Positions 32,675 through 41,755 of a stretch of 47,768 nt of DNA are shown here, one piece after another. Each line of letters begins with the position of its first letter. Within the stretch, counting starts at the first letter, position 1. The notes under the pieces were generated by a model. The model saw nothing but the letters and a program-made list of their open reading frames with translations. It made no database searches and was not told where the DNA came from. A program made the position numbers and the translations under genes. Origin of the DNA: an uncultured Butyricicoccus sp. (lineage in GTDB: Bacteria; Bacillota; Clostridia; Oscillospirales; Butyricicoccaceae); contig CAJUDU010000014.1 of NCBI GenBank assembly GCA_910584935.1, positions 1 through 47,768 of the forward strand, given 5' to 3'.

Positions 32675-33363
32675 GTCAAGGTATTTTATATGGAATTGGT
32701 GTGGGACCGGGGGACCCGGAACTGATGACCCGAAAAGCAGTACGCATTTTGGAAGAATGTGATGTGGTTGCCGTGCCACAGTCAGAAGGAAATGATAAAA
32801 CAGCAGTTGGTATTGCCGCAGAATTTATTGGGGACAAACCTTTGCTATACTGTGATATGCCAATGACACGGGATAAGGCAAAAATGGAAGCAAGCCATAC
32901 AAAAGCCGCAGATGATATTTGCGCACTGCTGGATGAAGGGAAAACGGTTGCTTTCTTGACATTAGGCGACCCAACAATATATTCTACCTCTTGGTATGTG
33001 CATAAACGCGTGCAGCAAAGGGGATATGATGCGCGGTTAGTGCCAGGTGTTCCTTCTTTTTGCGCTGCGGCTGCTGAGGCAGGCATCGCACTCGTTGAAG
33101 GCGGCGAAATGCTGCATATTATCCCAGCTTCCCATATTGCAGGGCCGCAGGCGCTGCATCTTGCTGGTACCAAAGTATTGATGAAATCCGGTAAATCCAT
33201 ACTCAATATGCGGGAAGCATTGCGCAAAAACGGCAGCCTTGAAAACGCTGTGTTAGTGGAACGGGCAACCATGGAAGGACAACGGGTTATCCGCAACTTG
33301 GATGAACTGGATGAAAAAACAGGATATTTCTCCATTATTATTGTAAAGGAGGGACAGGCATGA
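32671..33363 (+). CDS. cbiL: Cobalt-precorrin-2 C20-methyltransferase CbiL
   Basis: This SAM-dependent tetrapyrrole methylase adds the C20 methyl. The 230-residue protein has the N-terminal YGIGVGPGDPELMTRKAVRI, then VAVPQSEGNDKTAV, FLTLGDPTIYSTSWYVHKRV and PGVPSFCAAAAEAG, all typical of CbiL/CobI rather than other methylases of the fold. It overlaps cbiD and cbiF by 4 nt each. Confidence 0.92.
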   Translation: MSQGILYGIGVGPGDPELMTRKAVRILEECDVVAVPQSEGNDKTAVGIAAEFIGDKPLLYCDMPMTRDKAKMEASHTKAADDICALLDEGKTVAFLTLGDPTIYSTSWYVHKRVQQRGYDARLVPGVPSFCAAAAEAGIALVEGGEMLHIIPASHIAGPQALHLAGTKVLMKSGKSILNMREALRKNGSLENAVLVERATMEGQRVIRNLDELDEKTGYFSIIIVKEGQA

Positions 33364-34115
33364 TTTATTTTGTCGGCGCTGGTTCCGGTGCGCCGGATTT
33401 GATTACCATACGCGGCGCGAAACTTATCCAGCAAGCAGATGTGATTGTCTATGCTGGGTCATTGGTCAATCCAGCGCTGCTTGAAGATAAAAAAGATGGC
33501 TGTATGGTTTATAACAGCGCAAAAATGACGCTGGAACAAGTAATGGATGTGATGGTTCTGGCATCGAAAGCTGGCAAACTGGTTGTCCGCCTGCACACTG
33601 GTGACCCTTGTGTTTATGGCGCACACCGGGAACAGATGGATGTACTGGATAGGGAAGGGCTGGCATATGAAGTTGTGCCAGGTGTTTCCTCTTTTTGTGG
33701 CGCAGCCGCGGCGTTGAAGGCAGAATATACATTGCCAGATGTATCCCAAACGGTTATTCTTACCCGTATGGAAGGGCGCACTCCTGTGCCGCCAAAAGAA
33801 AAAATAGAGCTGCTTGCTGCCCATGGTGCAACAATGGTGATTTTTTTGTCAGCAGGGCAGCTGGAACTGCTGAGCCAGCGTTTGATAGAAGGCGGCTATG
33901 CCTCAGATACTCCGGCAGCAATTGTTTATAAAGCAACTTGGCCCGATGAAAAGGTGATCCGTACCACAGTCGGCGGGTTGGCACAAGCTGCAAAGACCTA
34001 TCAGGTGACAAAAACTGCGCTGATTACCGTTGGCGGTTTCCTGGGAAATGAATATCAGCGTTCTAAATTATACGATCCATCCTTTACAACCGAATTTCGT
34101 GAGGCATCTCAATGA
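33360..34115 (+). CDS. cbiF: Cobalt-precorrin-4 C11-methyltransferase CbiF
   Basis: CbiF methylates C11. The 251-residue protein shows FVGAGSGAPDLITIRGA, YAGSLVNPALL, RLHTGDPCVYGAHREQMD, and VPGVSSFCGAAAALKAEYTL, matching CbiF/CobM. It is coupled to both neighbours by ATGA overlaps. All catalytic-fold glycine motifs are intact. Confidence 0.93.
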   Translation: MIYFVGAGSGAPDLITIRGAKLIQQADVIVYAGSLVNPALLEDKKDGCMVYNSAKMTLEQVMDVMVLASKAGKLVVRLHTGDPCVYGAHREQMDVLDREGLAYEVVPGVSSFCGAAAALKAEYTLPDVSQTVILTRMEGRTPVPPKEKIELLAAHGATMVIFLSAGQLELLSQRLIEGGYASDTPAAIVYKATWPDEKVIRTTVGGLAQAAKTYQVTKTALITVGGFLGNEYQRSKLYDPSFTTEFREASQ

Positions 34116-35128
34116 TTTGGGGAAAAGTGATTTCTTTTACCGACCGTGGCGCCGCAGTTGGGCAGCGTATTGCTGCTTTGATGCCAGAGGATCAGATTGA
34201 ATTATATGCACGTGGGATAGATCCATCAATAAAGCATACCTTTTTAACACGCATGGTGCAGCAGGCAATGGTAGATTGCGGCTTGATTGTATTTGTTGGC
34301 GCGGCGGGCATTGCAGTGCGTGCGGTTGCGCCATATTTACAAGGGAAAACACATGACCCGGCGGTGTTGGTCGTTGATGAAAATGCACAGTTTGTCATTT
34401 CTTTGCTGTCTGGGCATATCGGTGGCGCGAATGCGTTGGCACAGCGCTTGGCAGACGGCTTAGGCGCACAGGCGGTTATTACAACAGCAACCGATGGACG
34501 CGGTATATTCGCTGTGGATACTTGGGCAAAAAAACAGGGCTGCACAGTTATGGAAGCGGAACAGATCCGATTTCTTTCAGCCGCGCTTTTGCGCGGCGAA
34601 ACGATTGGGATACGGTCAGATTTCCCAATAGAAGGCATTCTGCCTTCTGGCGTTAAGTTGGATGGCACACCAGAAAGCGGGTTTGTTATCAGTCTTTATA
34701 CCAATGCGCAGCCATTTGCCCATACGCTGCATTTGGTGCCGCGTATTGTGCATATGGGCATTGGCTGCCGGCGCGGAATATCACAGCAGGCAGTGGAAGC
34801 TGCAGCCCATATGGCACTAAAAACCCATGGCATTGCTTGGCAGGCTGTCTGTAAAGTTGTTTCCCTTGATATAAAAAAGGACGAAGCGGGGCTATGTGCT
34901 TTTTGTGTGCAGCATAGCTTGCCCTTTGAAACATTTTCAGCGAATGCACTGGAATCTTTGCCTGGGGAGTTTCATTCATCTGCATTTGTGCGGCAAACGG
35001 TTGGTGTGGATAATGTCAGCGAACGTGCTGCTGTAAAAAGTGCAGGCGGCGCACTGGTTTGCCATAGGATTGTAAAAGATGGTGTGACAGTCGCACTGGC
35101 ACAGGAAAATTGGAGGGTACAGTTTTGA
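34112..35128 (+). CDS. cbiG: Cobalt-precorrin-5A hydrolase CbiG
   Basis: CbiG opens the delta-lactone and releases acetaldehyde during ring contraction. The 338-residue protein has the CbiG N domain (FVGAAGIAVRAVAPYL and FVISLLSGHIGGANALAQRL), a middle domain (GVKLDGTPESGFVISLY), and the C domain beginning GIGCRRGISQQAVEAAAHMA. This is the complete three-part architecture, marking the anaerobic pathway. Its stop overlaps the TTG start of hemA. Confidence 0.92.
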   Translation: MIWGKVISFTDRGAAVGQRIAALMPEDQIELYARGIDPSIKHTFLTRMVQQAMVDCGLIVFVGAAGIAVRAVAPYLQGKTHDPAVLVVDENAQFVISLLSGHIGGANALAQRLADGLGAQAVITTATDGRGIFAVDTWAKKQGCTVMEAEQIRFLSAALLRGETIGIRSDFPIEGILPSGVKLDGTPESGFVISLYTNAQPFAHTLHLVPRIVHMGIGCRRGISQQAVEAAAHMALKTHGIAWQAVCKVVSLDIKKDEAGLCAFCVQHSLPFETFSANALESLPGEFHSSAFVRQTVGVDNVSERAAVKSAGGALVCHRIVKDGVTVALAQENWRVQF

Positions 35129-36321
35129 ACCTGCAAATGGTAGGCATTGATTTTCATGGCGCAGATATTGCGCAGCGGGAACCGTTATCCTTTACGAAAA
35201 GCAAAGTACAGCATCTTTTGCCGGTACTGGCTGCAGCGGATGGGGTACAGGCGTGCGTTTTGCTGTCCACCTGCAATCGGACAGAATTATATTTGCATAC
35301 CAGCCACCCAGTCGATGGTTTATCGTTGCTGGCTGAAGCAGCTGGCGTTTGCGCGGAAGATTATAGAGGTTTTCGTGTCGTGCGGCAGGGAGAACAGGTA
35401 GCATACCATATTATGGAGGTTGCTGCGGGGCTGAAATCGCAGATTTTTGGGGATGATCAAATTGTGACACAAGTACGTGCGGCGCTGGAACTTGCCCGCG
35501 AAGCGGAGACAACTGACAGCATTTTAGATACGCTTTTACGCCATGCGATAACCGTTGGCAAACGGGTCAAAACCGAAACGCGGCTTGTTGGTGTGCCGTC
35601 TTCCGCAGCGGCTTGCGGCGTATATAAAGCAGCACAATATTTTGGTTCATTGCAGGGCAAACGCGCGGTTGTCATTGGCAATGGGGAAATGGGGCGTCTT
35701 TCTGCGGCACTGCTGCATGAAGCTGGCTGTGATGTAACCATTACCCTGCGTTCTTACCGCCATGGGCAGACAGTCGTTCCGGCTGGCTGCAAAACCCATG
35801 CCTATGAAGACCGCTGCGCTTTGATTGATGGAGTGGATTTGGTATTTAGTGCAACTGCCAGCCCGCATTACACTTTAACAGCAGAACAAATCCATGCGAT
35901 GCGTAAACCACCTGTTTTGCTTGTTGATTTGGCACTGCCGCGTGATATTGACGATACAGCAGCAAATGATAACCGTATTATCATTTGGAATTTAGATGAT
36001 CTTGGCAGGCTGGAAGATGAAAATGCAGAAGAACGCGCTCATGCAAAAACATTGATTGCAGAAGCTTATACCGATTTTAAAGAATGGTATGACTATCGGC
36101 AGGCATTGCCTGTCATGGCACAAATGAAAGATATTGCGGTAGAACGGGTGCATTTTGACCATAGTTATCCGGCGCTTGCCGGGGATGGTGATGTGGATGG
36201 GCTAATATCGCTTGCTGTCAGTAAAACAATTGATATGCTGTTGGGTGGCATGAAAGATATTGTAAGCCAGGAACGGCTTGCAGGATGTTTGAAACATATG
36301 AAGAAAGGATGCGGCAAATGA
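35125..36321 (+). CDS. hemA: Glutamyl-tRNA reductase
   Basis: HemA reduces glutamyl-tRNA to glutamate-1-semialdehyde, the first committed step to tetrapyrroles. The likely start is TTG 35125, overlapping the cbiG stop, with TTGGAGGG upstream (398 residues). ATG 35137 is an alternative. The catalytic cysteine lies in LLSTCNRTELYLHTS. The NADPH site is VVIGNGEMGRLSAALL, and ATASPHYTL and LLVDLALPRDID follow. The C-terminal dimerisation helix is somewhat short. Its position inside the cbi genes indicates a supply dedicated to corrin. Confidence 0.93.
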   Translation: MNLQMVGIDFHGADIAQREPLSFTKSKVQHLLPVLAAADGVQACVLLSTCNRTELYLHTSHPVDGLSLLAEAAGVCAEDYRGFRVVRQGEQVAYHIMEVAAGLKSQIFGDDQIVTQVRAALELAREAETTDSILDTLLRHAITVGKRVKTETRLVGVPSSAAACGVYKAAQYFGSLQGKRAVVIGNGEMGRLSAALLHEAGCDVTITLRSYRHGQTVVPAGCKTHAYEDRCALIDGVDLVFSATASPHYTLTAEQIHAMRKPPVLLVDLALPRDIDDTAANDNRIIIWNLDDLGRLEDENAEERAHAKTLIAEAYTDFKEWYDYRQALPVMAQMKDIAVERVHFDHSYPALAGDGDVDGLISLAVSKTIDMLLGGMKDIVSQERLAGCLKHMKKGCGK

Positions 36322-37043
36322 AGCTGTATGTAATTGGCATTGGACCGGGCGGGGAAGAACAAATGACTTTACGTGCGGTGCGTGCATTAGAAAAGTGCGA
36401 CTGTATTGCAGGTTACCGCTTATATTTGGAGCTGATTGCGGACTTAATTGCAGGCAAAGAACAGATTCAAACAGGGATGATGCGTGAAGTTGACCGCTGT
36501 ACAGCGGCGCGGGATGCTGCGCTGGCTGGCAAAACAGTGGCAGTTGTTTCCTCTGGTGATGCAGGGGTCTACGGTATGGCAGGATTGATGTTTGAACTGT
36601 GTGAAGGCAAAGATATTGATATTGAGGTCATTCCAGGCATTACAGCAGCTTGTTCTGGTGCGGCAGTGCTTGGATCGCCGCTGACCTGTGATTTTGCGGC
36701 AATTTCTTTGTCCGATTTGCTGACGCCTTGGGAAGTGATTGAAAAGCGTGTCCTTCATGCGGCACAAGGTGACTTTGCAATGGCGCTATATAATCCAGCC
36801 AGCAAAAAACGTACTGACCATTTGCGCAGAGTATGTGATATTATTTTAACCATACAACCGCCGGAAACCATTTGCGGATTGGTCAGCAATATTGGACGTG
36901 AAGGGGAATCCTATCAGCTGCTGACTCTTGGTAAACTGCGGGATACCCCAGCAGATATGCTGACAACAGTATTCATTGGCAACAGCCGCACCAGGGTGAT
37001 ATCAGGCAGGATGGTTACGCCACGAGGATACCGCGGCGTATGA
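36318..37043 (+). CDS. cbiH: Cobalt-precorrin-3B C17-methyltransferase CbiH
   Basis: CbiH methylates C17 and contracts the ring. The 241-residue protein starts at ATG 36318 inside the hemA stop. Motifs are LYVIGIGPGGEEQMTLRAV, VVSSGDAGVYGMAGLMFEL, VIPGITAACSGAAVLGSPL, DFAAISLSDLLTPWEVIEKR and YNPASKKRTDHL, all characteristic of CbiH/CobJ. No extra C-terminal domain is present. Confidence 0.93.
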   Translation: MKLYVIGIGPGGEEQMTLRAVRALEKCDCIAGYRLYLELIADLIAGKEQIQTGMMREVDRCTAARDAALAGKTVAVVSSGDAGVYGMAGLMFELCEGKDIDIEVIPGITAACSGAAVLGSPLTCDFAAISLSDLLTPWEVIEKRVLHAAQGDFAMALYNPASKKRTDHLRRVCDIILTIQPPETICGLVSNIGREGESYQLLTLGKLRDTPADMLTTVFIGNSRTRVISGRMVTPRGYRGV

Positions 37044-38233
37044 AGCTGGTTATTTTTTCAGGCACAGGGGAAGGGCATGACCTGTGCAGGTTTTTATCTG
37101 GCAGCGGGCAGCAAGCAGAGGTTTTTGTTGCAACAGAATATGGACAAGCTGTGATGGAACCGATGCCGGGCATTACAGTGCATCAAGGGCGGCTTGCCAT
37201 TCCAGAAATGGCAGGGCATTTTTCAGCAGAAACCCTGGTGGTAGATGCAACCCATCCATATGCCAGCCAGGTAACAGCAAATATCCAGACAGCTTGCGCG
37301 CAGTCCGGCGCAGAATATTTGCGGCTGCTGCGTCCACGCATTGCCGCAGAAGATGTCGTTTCTGTGCCAGATACAGCCGCTGCAGTGACGTGGCTGTCTG
37401 CTCATGCGGGCAAAGCACTGCTGACTACGGGCAGCAAAGAATTAGAAGCTTATACAGCAGTTCCGGGTTATGCAGCGCGGTTATATCCACGTGTTTTGCC
37501 GTCCGCTTCCGTTTTGCAAAAATGTGAAACATTAGGCTTTCCGGGTGCGCATATCCTTGCGATGCAAGGTCCATTTTCCCATGCGATGAATGTCGCGCTT
37601 TTGCAGCAGATTGGTGCAAAAATTCTTGTGACAAAAGATACTGGGGATATGGGGGGTTTTGCAGAAAAACTAAGTGCTGCACGAGAAACAGGGGCAACTG
37701 TATTGATGATTGCACGTCCAACAGATGAAAGTGGTATGCCTTTACAGCAGGTGAAACAGTATCTTTCAGACCGCCTCGGTCTGAAATCTATACCACGATT
37801 CCCGCTTTTTATCTCTCTTGCAGGCAAAAAAGTGCTGGTGGCGGGGGCAGGACAGATTGCGGCACGGCGTGTTCAGGTGCTGCAGCGTTTTGGTGCGAAG
37901 GTCATACTTGTTGCGCCAGAAAAACGCTGTGATATCCATCATACTGCCTATCTGCCACGCGGCTTTCAGCAAAGTGATTTGGAAGGCGTTTTTCTTGCGG
38001 TTGCAGCAACAGATAATCGTGAAGTGAATCATACAATCAGTATACTTTGTGCCAGCCGGAATATCCCTGTCAGCGTGGCGGACTGTGCAGCAGAAAGTAC
38101 ATTTTTCTTTCCGGCAGTTTGTGAAGGCAATGGGCTTGTTGCAGGGCTGGTTTCAGATGGCGTCAGGCACCATGCGGTTTCCACAGCAGCAAAGCAGATT
38201 CGGATACTCTTGGAGGGGAGCAGCAATGGATAA
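37040..38233 (+). CDS. cbiJ: Fusion of precorrin-6A reductase (CbiJ) and precorrin-2 dehydrogenase (SirC)
   Basis: The 397-residue protein joins two pathway enzymes. Residues 1 to about 245 are CbiJ/CobK: MKLVIFSGTGEGHDLCRFL, LVVDATHPYASQVTANI, LLTTGSKELEAY and LVTKDTGDMGGFAEKLSAA. Residues from about 253 are a Met8/SirC-type NAD domain, with FISLAGKKVLVAGAGQIAAR, LAVAATDNREVNHTIS and a late GLVAGLVSDGVRHHAVS. The first part reduces the ring late in the pathway, while the second oxidises precorrin-2 to sirohydrochlorin early. The C-terminal part seems to lack the helical ferrochelatase extension of full siroheme synthases. It overlaps hemC by 8 nt. Confidence 0.88.
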   Translation: MKLVIFSGTGEGHDLCRFLSGSGQQAEVFVATEYGQAVMEPMPGITVHQGRLAIPEMAGHFSAETLVVDATHPYASQVTANIQTACAQSGAEYLRLLRPRIAAEDVVSVPDTAAAVTWLSAHAGKALLTTGSKELEAYTAVPGYAARLYPRVLPSASVLQKCETLGFPGAHILAMQGPFSHAMNVALLQQIGAKILVTKDTGDMGGFAEKLSAARETGATVLMIARPTDESGMPLQQVKQYLSDRLGLKSIPRFPLFISLAGKKVLVAGAGQIAARRVQVLQRFGAKVILVAPEKRCDIHHTAYLPRGFQQSDLEGVFLAVAATDNREVNHTISILCASRNIPVSVADCAAESTFFFPAVCEGNGLVAGLVSDGVRHHAVSTAAKQIRILLEGSSNG

Positions 38234-39194
38234 TGTAAAAATAGATATGGCGTTTAAAGAAGATAATATTAAAATCGGGAGCAGGGACAGCGAATTGGCA
38301 GTAAAGCAGGCGCAGCAAGTCATGGAGCTGATTACCAGGCCAACCGAACTGATTACCATGAAAACAACAGGCGATATGGTTTTAGACAAAACCCTTGATA
38401 AAGTTGGCGGTAAAGGCTTGTTTGTCAAAGAATTGGATCAAGCCTTAATAGATAAACGGGTGGATTTTACCGTCCACAGTTTGAAAGATGTGCCAATGGA
38501 TTTGCCAAAAGAGTTGCCATTGCTTGCGTTCCCAGTGCGTGAAGATGTACGAGATGTGCTTGTGTTGCCTAAAGGAACTACAGAACATGATTTGACCAAA
38601 CCGATTGGCTGTTCCAGTGCCAGGCGGCGGATACAGCTTAAACGATTATTCCCACATACAGAGATTAAGCCAATACGTGGGAATCTGCTTACCCGCTTGA
38701 ATAAGCTGGATAACAGCGGGGAATTTGGTGCATTGGTATTGGCTGCTGCTGGGTTGCACCGGCTTGGGCTAAAAGACCGTATCAGCCGGTATTTCACGAT
38801 TGAGGAAATCCTTCCGGCGGCAGGACAGGGGATTTTAGCCTTACAAGGCAGAAATAATTATCAGCCTGGATGGCTCGAAAGGGTTGACCATCCGGAAATT
38901 CACAGCTGTGCGATAGCAGAGCGCACATTTGTCCGCGCAATGGGTGGCGGATGTTTTGCACCAATTGCAGCATATGCAAGAATAGAACATGATTTGTCAA
39001 TCCTTTTGTGTGCAATGTATGCTATCGAAGAAAAAAATTATGTCTGTTATGCTTCATCTTCCGCGCCGTTTGGTGAGGCAGAAGAACTTGGGAAACGTGT
39101 GGCAAAGGATATGCTTTGTATGCTAAATGATGCTGGGATGGTTATCCCGAACGATACAGATGCGCAAGATGAAGATATCCAGGAGAACCAATAA
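38226..39194 (+). CDS. hemC: Porphobilinogen deaminase
   Basis: HemC joins four porphobilinogens into hydroxymethylbilane. From ATG 38226 (TTGGAGGGGAGC upstream) the protein has 322 residues, slightly longer than usual because of an N-terminal extension before IKIGSRDSELAVKQAQQV. FVKELDQALIDKRVDFTVHS and LKDVP follow. The dipyrromethane cofactor cysteine is in MGGGCFAPIAAYA. Both the core and the cofactor site are intact. Confidence 0.93.
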   Translation: MDNVKIDMAFKEDNIKIGSRDSELAVKQAQQVMELITRPTELITMKTTGDMVLDKTLDKVGGKGLFVKELDQALIDKRVDFTVHSLKDVPMDLPKELPLLAFPVREDVRDVLVLPKGTTEHDLTKPIGCSSARRRIQLKRLFPHTEIKPIRGNLLTRLNKLDNSGEFGALVLAAAGLHRLGLKDRISRYFTIEEILPAAGQGILALQGRNNYQPGWLERVDHPEIHSCAIAERTFVRAMGGGCFAPIAAYARIEHDLSILLCAMYAIEEKNYVCYASSSAPFGEAEELGKRVAKDMLCMLNDAGMVIPNDTDAQDEDIQENQ

Positions 39195-39288
39195 GTATAG
39201 AGATTCCCTGAAAAGGTTGAATCCTTTTGGGATGACGTATTAAAAATAAAGGGATGCGGCAGTATAGACGCAGAAAGGCGGGAATGCC
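39195..39288 (+). other. Longest gap in the cob operon, with a bulged hairpin
   Basis: This 94-nt gap separates hemC from cobA-hemD. TCCCTG-AAAAGG and CCTTTT-GGGA form a bulged stem near 39204-39231 without a T run, so it is not a convincing terminator. TTGAAT-N15-TATTAA is only a weak promoter-like pair. It may be a processing site. Confidence 0.3.
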
Positions 39289-40764
39289 ATGAAAACTGGA
39301 AAGGTGACGCTGGTCGGCGCGGGACCAGGTGGGTGTGATTTGCTGACGTTAAAAGGTGCGCAAGCCATTGCACAGGCGGATGCGGTTGTATTTGACCGGC
39401 TGGTCAGCAGCGATATTCTAAACTTGATTCCGCAAAGTGCAAAACGTGTCAATGTTGGCAAGGAAAATAATCATCATCCAGTGCCGCAAAACCAGATCAA
39501 TGCGATTTTGGTGGAGTTGGCACAGCAAGGCAACCACGTTGTCCGACTAAAAGGCGGGGATTGTTTTCTGTTTGGGCGCGGCGGGGAAGAATGCGAATAT
39601 TTATTGGAACATGGGGTGCCGTTTGAGGTTGTGCCAGGTGTGACCAGTGCGTTGGCTGTGCCAGCTTATGCAGGTATCCCAGTAACTCATCGGGATTATT
39701 GTTCTTCAGTGCATATCATCACGGCGCACGCGCGGGCAGGTAAAAAACCGGATATTGATTTTGAAAGCCTTGTTCGGCTGAATGCAACATTGGTTTTTTT
39801 AATGGGGCTAACAGCACTGGAAATGGTTTGTAACGGGTTGCTTGCCGCAGGGATTCCGGCAGATACGCCAGCCGCAGTGATTGAAAATGGGACACGTGGC
39901 AGCCAGCGTAAAGTTGTTGCAGATGTTATGGCGCTGCCTGAGCAAGTGCGTGCTGCCGGGCTGAAAAGCCCAGCGCTGATTGTTGTAGGGCGTGTTTGTT
40001 CGCTGTCTGAACAGCTGGATTGGTTTACCCCATTGCCTTTGCATGGCAAAACCATTGTTGTCACGCGTCCACGTGAACGCATAGGAACATTATCAGATAA
40101 ATTACGTGCCCTTGGCGCAAATGTGATAGAATACCCTTGTATTGAAACCATGGAAATTAAGAATACGCAGAAGATGCAGCAGGCGCTCACAGATTCATAC
40201 CAATGGATTGTGCTGACCAGCCCTACTGGCGTCCATGCAATGGTGCATATGCTAAGGTGCATCGGAAAAGATCTGCGCGTCTTTTGGGGTTGCAAATTTG
40301 CGGCGATTGGGGCAGGTACGAACCAAGAACTTAAAAAATATGGGATATCAGCCGATTTAATACCAGAGGTTTGGGACAGCACGCATTTAGCGGATAGTTT
40401 GCTGGCAGTTTTGAAACCTACGGAAAAAGTATTGCTATTGCGTGCGGAACAGGCTTCTGCAGAAGTGCCTGAAAAGTTATCGGCAGCAGGGGTTTCATTT
40501 GTCGATGTCCCAACATATCGCACTGTATATCGCACAGAACAGGAAAATTTCTTATATGGGAAAGATATAGATATTGTGACATTTACCAGTGCATCCACTG
40601 TGGAGGGGTTTGCCCATGCAGCAGCAGGCATGGATTTTACAGCATTTACTGCATTGTGTATTGGGCAGCAAACAGCCACTGCTGCAAAAAAATATGGGAT
40701 GCACGTGAAAATTGCAAAAAAAGCATCAATTCAAGCAATGATTGATGCATTGATGGAGGAATAA
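39289..40764 (+). CDS. cobA-hemD: Fusion of uroporphyrinogen-III C-methyltransferase and uroporphyrinogen-III synthase
   Basis: The 491-residue protein couples ring closure with the first two methylations. Residues 1 to about 245 are SUMT (CobA): VTLVGAGPGGCDLLTLKGA, DAVVFDRLVSSDIL, VRLKGGDCFLFGRGGEECEY and VPGVTSALAVPAYAGIPVTH. From about residue 252 comes HemD: GKTIVVTRPRERIGTLSDKL, VLTSPTGVHAMV and TFTSASTVEGFAHA. The fusion is well known in Clostridia. It directs uroporphyrinogen III straight into precorrin-2. Confidence 0.94.
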   Translation: MKTGKVTLVGAGPGGCDLLTLKGAQAIAQADAVVFDRLVSSDILNLIPQSAKRVNVGKENNHHPVPQNQINAILVELAQQGNHVVRLKGGDCFLFGRGGEECEYLLEHGVPFEVVPGVTSALAVPAYAGIPVTHRDYCSSVHIITAHARAGKKPDIDFESLVRLNATLVFLMGLTALEMVCNGLLAAGIPADTPAAVIENGTRGSQRKVVADVMALPEQVRAAGLKSPALIVVGRVCSLSEQLDWFTPLPLHGKTIVVTRPRERIGTLSDKLRALGANVIEYPCIETMEIKNTQKMQQALTDSYQWIVLTSPTGVHAMVHMLRCIGKDLRVFWGCKFAAIGAGTNQELKKYGISADLIPEVWDSTHLADSLLAVLKPTEKVLLLRAEQASAEVPEKLSAAGVSFVDVPTYRTVYRTEQENFLYGKDIDIVTFTSASTVEGFAHAAAGMDFTAFTALCIGQQTATAAKKYGMHVKIAKKASIQAMIDALMEE

Positions 40765-40768
40765 AACG

Positions 40769-41755
40769 ATGTTTCAAGACAGCATTCGCCCGCGCCGCTT
40801 GCGTACGTCAGATAATTTGCGCCGTTTGGTGCGGCAAACCCGTATTTCCCCAGATAGTTTGATATGGCCAATTTTTGTTGCGGAAGGTAAAGGGATTTAT
40901 CAGGAAATTGAATCACTGCCAGGGCAGTATCACTACAGCCCAGACCAGCTTTATCGTATGGTAGACCGTGCTCATCAATATGGCGTATCACGTGTTATTT
41001 TGTTTGGGCTGCCTGTAGAAAAGGATGAATGTGGTTCTGGCGCTTGGGCAGAAAATGGGATTGTACAGCAAGGCATCCGGAAAATACGGGAACTTGACCC
41101 GAATATGTATATCATTACAGATGTTTGTATGTGCGAATATACCAGCCATGGGCATTGTGGCATCTTGTGTGGGCATGATGTCGATAATGACAAAACATTG
41201 GAAGTGCTTGCAAAGACAGCATTAAGCCATGCGCAGGCTGGCGCGGATATGGTTGCACCAAGTGATATGATGGATGGACGAGTTGCCGCAATCCGTCAGA
41301 TACTTGATGAAAATGGATTTCAAAACATCCCTATTATGGCGTATTCCGCAAAGTTTGCATCATATTTTTATGGTCCATTTCGTGAAGCGGCTGGGTCGGC
41401 GCCATCTTTTGGTGACCGCCGTTCCTATCAGATGGACCCGCACAATGGACGGGAAGCGATGCGCGAATGTGCATTAGATGTACAGGAAGGCGCAGATATT
41501 TTGATGGTTAAGCCTGCACTTGCTTATTTAGATTTGGTGCGCGAGGCGCGGCAACGGTTTGATTTGCCAATTGCCTGCTATGCGGTTTCTGGTGAATATG
41601 CGATGATAAAAAGTGCTGCGAAAGCAGGTCTTGTGGATGAATATGGGATAATGTGTGAAAGTGCAGTTTGTATGTATCGCGCAGGCGCAGATATCCTGAT
41701 TACATATTATGCCTGTGAACTGGCAGAGGCAATCCGGAAAGGGGATATTGGTTAA
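40769..41755 (+). CDS. hemB: Porphobilinogen synthase
   Basis: HemB condenses two 5-aminolevulinates. The 328-residue protein has the zinc-type cysteine cluster DVCMCEYTSHGHCG near residues 117-130, so it is probably Zn dependent. The two active-site lysines are in MAYSAKFASYFYGPFREA (near 193) and LMVKPALAYLD (near 247). RSYQMDPHNGREA is also typical. It begins 4 nt after cobA-hemD, and its TAATG end gives the hemL start. Confidence 0.95.
   Translation: MFQDSIRPRRLRTSDNLRRLVRQTRISPDSLIWPIFVAEGKGIYQEIESLPGQYHYSPDQLYRMVDRAHQYGVSRVILFGLPVEKDECGSGAWAENGIVQQGIRKIRELDPNMYIITDVCMCEYTSHGHCGILCGHDVDNDKTLEVLAKTALSHAQAGADMVAPSDMMDGRVAAIRQILDENGFQNIPIMAYSAKFASYFYGPFREAAGSAPSFGDRRSYQMDPHNGREAMRECALDVQEGADILMVKPALAYLDLVREARQRFDLPIACYAVSGEYAMIKSAAKAGLVDEYGIMCESAVCMYRAGADILITYYACELAEAIRKGDIG

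Noticed and set aside
32676..33434. Minus-strand open frame of 252 codons opposite cbiL
   Set aside because: It is an antisense shadow of a well-recognised methylase. The predicted product is rich in Ser, Ala and Cys with no motif.
39696..40679. Minus-strand open frame of 327 codons opposite cobA-hemD
   Set aside because: Both domains of the plus-strand fusion are clear, and the antisense product has no recognisable fold or start site.
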